Assembly: GCA_030041375.1 (NCBI GenBank)
Contig: JASHOA010000014.1
Coordinates: 1-64,000 of the forward strand
Direction of reading: 5' to 3'
DNA: 64,000 nt
Source: Acetobacteraceae bacterium
Lineage (GTDB): Bacteria; Pseudomonadota; Alphaproteobacteria; Acetobacterales; Acetobacteraceae
How positions within the stretch are numbered: position 1 is the stretch's first letter; the number at the start of each line of letters is the position of its first letter. The notes under the pieces are model-generated. The model was given only the letters and a program-made list of their open reading frames with translations, searched no databases and was not told the origin of the DNA. Shown one piece after another: positions 59,993 through 64,000 of the stretch. A program made the translations under genes and the position numbers.

Positions 59993-61090
59993 TCAGCGCC
60001 GGCGATGGACGGCGAAGTCGGACAGCGCCGAGAGGCGCGCCTTGAGAGGAGAAGGCGCGAAGAGGGCAAGCGCGCGATGGGCTGCGCCGGCGAATTCCTC
60101 CGCCCGCGCCAGGGTGGCCGCGATTGCACCGTGGCGCTCGAGCAGCGCAAGCGCACTCGGCAGATCTCCGGCCGCCTGCGTCCCCTCCTCGATGGCGCGC
60201 TTCCAGAAGGCCCGTTCGGCAGCATCGCCAGCGGAAAATGCAAAGAGGACCGGGAGCGTGACCTTGCCTTCCCGGAAATCGTCGCCGACGGTCTTGCCGA
60301 GATCCGACTGCTCCGCCGCGTAGTCGAGCGCATCGTCGGTGAGCTGGAACGCCATGCCGAGATTGCGGCCGTATTCGGCGAGCGCCTGTTCTTCGGCCGG
60401 GGAACTCTCGCCAAGCACGGCGCCGACCTGGCAGGCGGCGGCAAAGAGCGCCGCCGTCTTGCCGTCGATCACCTCGAGGTAGCGCGATTCAGGCGTATCG
60501 AGGTCGTTCTGGATGGCAAGTTGCAGCACTTCGCCCTCGGCGATCGTGGCGGCGGCATCGGAAAGGATGCCAAGCACGCGGAGCGAGCCATCCTTCACCA
60601 TGATCTGGAAAGCCCGGGCGAACAGAAAATCGCCGACCAGCACCGAAGCCTGGTTGCCGAACACGGCGTTCGCACTGGCGAGGCCGCGGCGAAGCGCACT
60701 TTCATCGACGACATCATCGTGCAGGAGCGTTGCGGTGTGGATGAACTCCACGCAGGCGGCAAGCTGGATATGGCGCTCCGTCCCACGCCCTTCGCCGGCA
60801 CGCGGATAGCCTGAAAGGCGGGCCGCGGCGAGGGTGAGCAGCGGGCGGATGCGCTTGCCGCCGGCGGCAACGAGGTGGGCCGCCAGGCGAGGGATCAGCG
60901 GCACCGGGCTTTCCATGCGCTGGACGATCGTCCGGTTGCAGCGCGCCAGCTCATCGGCGAGCAGGGCGGAAAGCGCGGCAAGCGCGTCCGGCTCCGCTCC
61001 GTTGGAGGTGGCAAGGTTGGAGCCGGCGATGCTTGCCGCGCCGCGCAAATCGCTTTCCCTGCTTGATTGTGGGAAGGACATCGTCACCAT
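59993..61090 (-). CDS. Long-chain polyprenyl diphosphate synthase (quinone side chain)
   Basis: A 365-residue trans-prenyltransferase: GGKRIRPLLTLAAARL, first Asp-rich motif LLHDDVVDESALRRG and second FQLTDDALDYAAEQSDLGKT. The small residues before the first motif (CVEFIHTAT) allow a long chain; in Rhodospirillales this enzyme makes the decaprenyl chain of ubiquinone-10, inferred here. Start MVTMSFPQ at 61090 or the second ATG. Divergent from DUF2007, as in related genomes. Confidence 0.93.
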   Translation of the reverse strand: MVTMSFPQSSRESDLRGAASIAGSNLATSNGAEPDALAALSALLADELARCNRTIVQRMESPVPLIPRLAAHLVAAGGKRIRPLLTLAAARLSGYPRAGEGRGTERHIQLAACVEFIHTATLLHDDVVDESALRRGLASANAVFGNQASVLVGDFLFARAFQIMVKDGSLRVLGILSDAAATIAEGEVLQLAIQNDLDTPESRYLEVIDGKTAALFAAACQVGAVLGESSPAEEQALAEYGRNLGMAFQLTDDALDYAAEQSDLGKTVGDDFREGKVTLPVLFAFSAGDAAERAFWKRAIEEGTQAAGDLPSALALLERHGAIAATLARAEEFAGAAHRALALFAPSPLKARLSALSDFAVHRRR

Positions 61091-61170
61091 ATCGGCGGCC
61101 CCGAATCCGGGTCAAGGACGGCCGCCGCGCCGGTCGGGGTGCGCAAGGCGGGAAGCGGGAGCAAACGGAT

Positions 61171-61377
61171 ATGCGCGTGGTGGCCCGGTCCACCGATCCA
61201 GTCAGGCTTTCCTTCCTCACCGCGCTCTTGGCCGATGCCGGGATCCCCTCTGTCCTCCTCGACAGCTACATCAGTGCGGCCGAGGGTAGCATCGGCATCT
61301 TTCCGCGCCGGCTCGCGGTGGCAGAGGAGGACGGCGTGCGGGCACTTCGCGTTCTGCGCGAGGCCGGCGAGGCTTGA
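61171..61377 (+). CDS. DUF2007 (signal-transducing PII-like fold) protein
   Basis: A 68-residue protein MRVVARSTDPVRLSFLTALL then LADAGIPSVLLDSYIS and IFPRRLAVAEED, the DUF2007 family. Function unknown. Its stop overlaps the TTG start of the next methyltransferase gene (TTGA), so the two are coupled. Confidence 0.9.
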   Translation: MRVVARSTDPVRLSFLTALLADAGIPSVLLDSYISAAEGSIGIFPRRLAVAEEDGVRALRVLREAGEA

Positions 61378-62120
61378 TAGAGGCTGCCGATCCCACCACC
61401 GAAGGCTGGCTGCTGGGCGGGCGAGTACGCTACCGCCAGCCGCGGCAAGGATTTCGCAGCGGCATCGAACCGGTGTTGCTGGCGGCGGCAGTGCCGGCGA
61501 CAGCCGGCAGCCGCGTGCTCGAGGGCGGCACGGGCGCCGGGGCCGGCCTGCTTTGCCTGGCAGCGCGGGTCAAGGAAGTGGGCGGAGTGGGAGTGGAACG
61601 CGATCCCGCACTGGCCGAACTGGCACGCTGGAACTTCGCGGCCAACGGCTGCACGGCTCTCTCTGTCGTGGCAGCCGATATCGCATCCCTCGGCGCCGGC
61701 TTCGCCCATGGGGAAACATTCGACCACGCCTTCGCCAATCCTCCCTGGCACCGGGCCATCGGCACCGAGCCCGCCGATCCGGCAAGGTCCGCGGCGAAGC
61801 GGGGCGGCGACAAGCTGGCGGCCTGGGTAGCGGCACTGGCCGGGCGGCTTCGGCCAAAAGGCACGCTCTCGCTGATGCTACCGCCGGCCGGAGTGCCCGC
61901 GGCGCTGGCCGCCGCCGAGGCAACGGGCTCGGGCAGTGCCATCCTCTTTCCCTTCTGGCCGAAACAGGGCCGGGCGGCCAAGCTTGTGCTGCTACGGGTC
62001 ACGCGCGGCGGGCGGGGGCCGCTCAGGCTGCTCGCGGGCCTCGTGCTGCACGGCGAGGACGGACGCTTCACACCGGCGGCGGAGGCGATGCTGCGCGGCG
62101 GCGCCGCCCTGAATATCTAG
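61374..62120 (+). CDS. tRNA1(Val) (adenine37-N6)-methyltransferase-like protein
   Basis: A 248-residue SAM enzyme: LLGGRVRYRQPRQGFRSGIE at the start, EGGTGAGAGLLCLAARV as SAM motif I (with GGTGAG instead of GCGTG) and catalytic FANPPWHRAIG (NPP-W). Family TrmN6/TrmA-like YfiC. It would methylate A37 of tRNA-Val; function by family only. Starts at TTG 61374. Confidence 0.85.
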   Translation: MIEAADPTTEGWLLGGRVRYRQPRQGFRSGIEPVLLAAAVPATAGSRVLEGGTGAGAGLLCLAARVKEVGGVGVERDPALAELARWNFAANGCTALSVVAADIASLGAGFAHGETFDHAFANPPWHRAIGTEPADPARSAAKRGGDKLAAWVAALAGRLRPKGTLSLMLPPAGVPAALAAAEATGSGSAILFPFWPKQGRAAKLVLLRVTRGGRGPLRLLAGLVLHGEDGRFTPAAEAMLRGGAALNI

Positions 62121-62177
62121 CCCTTTGGGAGAGGGGGGTGAGGGCGCCCGCGTGTCTCCCACGCGTGAGCCCAGGTA

Positions 62178-62456
62178 CTAGGAAGGCGTCGTGTCGTGGT
62201 GCCTGAGGTGCCAAAGGCGCTCATGCGCGGCGACCAGACCTTCCATGTTGCGCCGGCGCTGGTGGTCCGGAGTGGTGGGGCGGCGCGTCAGCATCAACTC
62301 CAACACCCCGAGCAGGCGTTCAGCAACCTCGAGGTCAGCCTGGTCGCAGGCCTGATGGAAGGCGACGAGAATCTTGTCCGAAAGCCGGCGCGTGTAGCGC
62401 GGAGCACCGCTCGGGGCTTCTGCTGTTTCGGCTCCGGCCAGTTTCGTTCTCACCAT
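62178..62456 (-). CDS. Small conserved protein, function unknown
   Basis: About 92 residues: RYTRRLSDKILVAFHQACDQ, DLEVAERLLGVLELMLTRRP and NMEGLVAAHERLWHLRHHD. I recall similar proteins across Acetobacteraceae without known function; a helical repeat-like pattern is visible. The start at ATG 62456 (or 62465) is unclear; the frame is open further to 62522. Confidence 0.7.
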   Translation of the reverse strand: MVRTKLAGAETAEAPSGAPRYTRRLSDKILVAFHQACDQADLEVAERLLGVLELMLTRRPTTPDHQRRRNMEGLVAAHERLWHLRHHDTTPS

Positions 62457-62713
62457 CCCTGTCATCCCCGCCGGTGGTATCGCACGATCGGCGAACGGGC
62501 GAAAGTTGCGACTCCCCAACAACGGTGCCTCGAGGACCCGGATGCCCCCATCAGTCTGGCCGCAGTGGCGATGCCTGTCGGCGCGGCCTCAGAGGCAAGG
62601 TTAGGCGTTCCCGTTCCAGGCCACTACTCTCGTTTCAGATTTTTGGGCAAGGCCGGCTATCACAGGCTCGTGAACCGAACCGTTATCGACCTGGCGCACT
62701 CCACCTGCCCACC

Positions 62714-63712
62714 TCAGGCGCCGACCAGGGGCTCAGCGCCGGCAAGAGGCGCGTCACCGAAGGCTTCTTCCCAGGTGCCGGTGGTGGCGGCCTTGCTGTA
62801 TTCGGTGGCGCGGTTTTCGAAGAAGTTCGTGTGCTCGATGGCGTTCAGCATTTCATCGAGCCAGGGCAGCGGATTTTTCTCGACCTGGTAGAGCGGTGGC
62901 AGGCCAAGCTGGGCGAGGCGGCGGTCGGCGATGTAGCGGATGTAGCGCTTGACCTCGGAGGCGGTCAGGCCCTCGACCGCCCCCAATTCGAAGGCAAGCT
63001 CGATGAAAGCGTCTTCGTGGGTGACGATGGTGGCGCAGATTTCGGCGATTTCTCGCTCCAGGGCCGGGGTCCGGATCTCCGGATTCTCCTCGACGAAGGT
63101 GCGGAAGAGGCGGATCACCGAGAGACAGTGCAGCGTCTCGTCGCGGGCCGACCAGGAGATGATCTGGCCCATCCCCTTCATCTTGTTGAAGCGCGGGAAA
63201 TTCAGAAGGATCGCGAACGAGGCGAAGAGTTGCAGCCCCTCGGTGAAGGCGCCGAAGGCGGCGAGCGTCTTGGCGATTTCGTGCCTGCTGTCCATGCGGA
63301 AGGACTGCATGTAATCGTACTTGTCCTTCATCTCCTTGTATTTGAGGAAGGCCTGGTACTCGATCTCCGGCATCCCCACGGTGTCGAGCAGGTGGGCGTA
63401 GGCCGCGATGTGCACGGTCTCGATGTTGGAGAAGGCAGACAGCATCATCAGCACTTCGGTCGGTTTGAAGACCTGCGCGTAGTGCTTCATGTAGCAGTTG
63501 TTCACCTCGACATCCGCCTGGGTGAAGAAGCGGAAGATCTGGGTGAGCAGGTTCCGCTCGGCCTTGGTGAGATTCTTGTGCCAGTCCTTCACGTCGTCCG
63601 CGAGCGGCACTTCTTCCGGCAGCCAGTGCACGCGCTGCTGCGTATGCCACGCCTCATAAGCCCAGGGGTAGCGGAACGGCTTGTAAACAGGATTTTCGGT
63701 CAGGAGATCCAT
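62714..63712 (-). CDS. nrdB: Ribonucleoside-diphosphate reductase beta subunit
   Basis: A 332-residue class I R2 protein: MDLLTENPVYKPFRYPWAYE start, FTQADVEVNNCYMKHY, radical Tyr and iron ligands in ETVHIAAYAHLLDT, DETLHCLSVIRLF and the C-terminal EHTNFFENRATEYSKA with the acidic end for R1 contact. It makes the tyrosyl radical for deoxyribonucleotide synthesis. The frame is open to an ATG at 63850 that overlaps the preceding gene's stop, but family homology begins at 63712. Confidence 0.95.
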   Translation of the reverse strand: MDLLTENPVYKPFRYPWAYEAWHTQQRVHWLPEEVPLADDVKDWHKNLTKAERNLLTQIFRFFTQADVEVNNCYMKHYAQVFKPTEVLMMLSAFSNIETVHIAAYAHLLDTVGMPEIEYQAFLKYKEMKDKYDYMQSFRMDSRHEIAKTLAAFGAFTEGLQLFASFAILLNFPRFNKMKGMGQIISWSARDETLHCLSVIRLFRTFVEENPEIRTPALEREIAEICATIVTHEDAFIELAFELGAVEGLTASEVKRYIRYIADRRLAQLGLPPLYQVEKNPLPWLDEMLNAIEHTNFFENRATEYSKAATTGTWEEAFGDAPLAGAEPLVGA

Positions 63713-63846
63713 TCGTCGCGTCTCGCCGGAAGCTCTGACGGGGCCGGCCCGAACCGCTCCGGCTATCGGGAGACTGCTGCGGACCGAGGTGTTATTTGTC
63801 GGCGCTGAGCCCTCGGCGTTCGGTGACATCTGTCCGGAGCGTGCTA

Positions 63847-64000
63847 TCATTTTGCGACCTCTTCGGTGAGCAGCCCACGAAGTATCAGCGGCAGCGCAAA
63901 CGCCATGGTCAGGAACAGGTGAGTGAACTGAGCGATTCTGCGTGCCTCACCTTCTCCGATCGGCATCTCTTCGTGGACCGCCTCGTTCCTAAGTTCGCGG
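63847..64000 (-). CDS. C-terminal part of an unrecognised protein (runs off the window)
   Basis: Fifty codons enter from the right edge and end in TGA at 63847-63849: RELRNEAVHEEMPIGEGEAR, then a hydrophobic segment FTHLFLTMAFALPLILRGLL and TEEVAK. The stop overlaps ATG 63850 of the extended nrdB frame. The HEEMPIG...A motif looks like the end of a small helical or membrane-associated domain; family not known. Not nrdA. Confidence 0.6.
   Translation of the reverse strand, partial: RELRNEAVHEEMPIGEGEARRIAQFTHLFLTMAFALPLILRGLLTEEVAK

Overview
The window is GC-rich bacterial chromosome from an alphaproteobacterium, most likely of the Rhodospirillales/Acetobacteraceae type (family-level placement is inference). 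The support is a set of lineage-typical genes and arrangements: cobS-cobT beside a DnaJ-domain protein and bolA, a three-subunit transhydrogenase pntAA-pntAB-pntB, a TrcR/DUF1013 cell-cycle protein, small DUF465, DUF1192, DUF1244 and DUF2007 proteins, a long-chain polyprenyl diphosphate synthase, and a class I ribonucleotide reductase beta chain. Genes are densely packed, often with 4-bp ATGA overlaps, and the non-coding strand is open over long distances because of the high GC.

Layout. 1-4.4 kb: a reverse-strand TonB uptake operon (receptor, small secreted protein, exbB, exbD, 5' part of tonB), divergent from a NarL-type two-component system (4.5-6.5 kb). 6.5-10.7 kb: rsmI and an LpoA-like lipoprotein (divergent, 5' ends overlapping), a PhoR-like kinase and a LOG-family protein. 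10.6-12.8 kb: accC, accB and a degenerate aroQ. 12.8-14.8 kb: palindromic repeats, a DUF4160/DUF2442 pair, thiS-thiG. 14.8-22.9 kb: acyl-CoA synthetase, orphan sugar-binding protein, a nucleotidyltransferase toxin-antitoxin-like pair, a YafQ toxin remnant, an unknown helical protein and a PLP enzyme. 22.9-38.3 kb: mostly core metabolism (transhydrogenase, pyruvate kinase, purE/purK, TrcR, cobalt chelatase cobST, dnaJ-like, bolA), interrupted by a second nucleotidyltransferase (AbiEii-type) module at 32-33 kb. 38.5-50 kb: a patchwork of single genes (Lrp regulator, flavoprotein, DUF72, SDR, phnW, a possible NlpC/P60-like protein, Ysc84-like lipoprotein, ycgN, dihydrodipicolinate-synthase-like enzyme, cupin, hydratase) ending at rlmB and tRNA-Tyr. 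50-64 kb: a sulfotransferase-like gene, a secreted protein, a metabolic cluster (metallo-beta-lactamase fold, FMN hydroxy-acid dehydrogenase, BisC-like molybdoenzyme, omega-aminotransferase), the polyprenyl synthase/DUF2007/methyltransferase group and nrdB.

The most unusual signal is two families of short, structured, interspersed repeats. Family A is 135 bp with three copies. Family B is 107 bp with three full copies, three half-length relatives and one 18-bp stub. Full copies start and end with CTAG or a one-base variant. One B and one A copy abut and share a single CTAG. In four genes (DUF465 protein, bolA, FMN reductase and, with TTAG, lrp) the TAG stop codon is the first part of a repeat; a fifth gene (acyl-CoA synthetase) reads into a repeat for its last ten codons. 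A sixth copy borders a 45-codon remnant of a sulfite-oxidase-type gene. This fits small transposed elements that enter CTAG sites, but the mobilising enzyme is not in the window.
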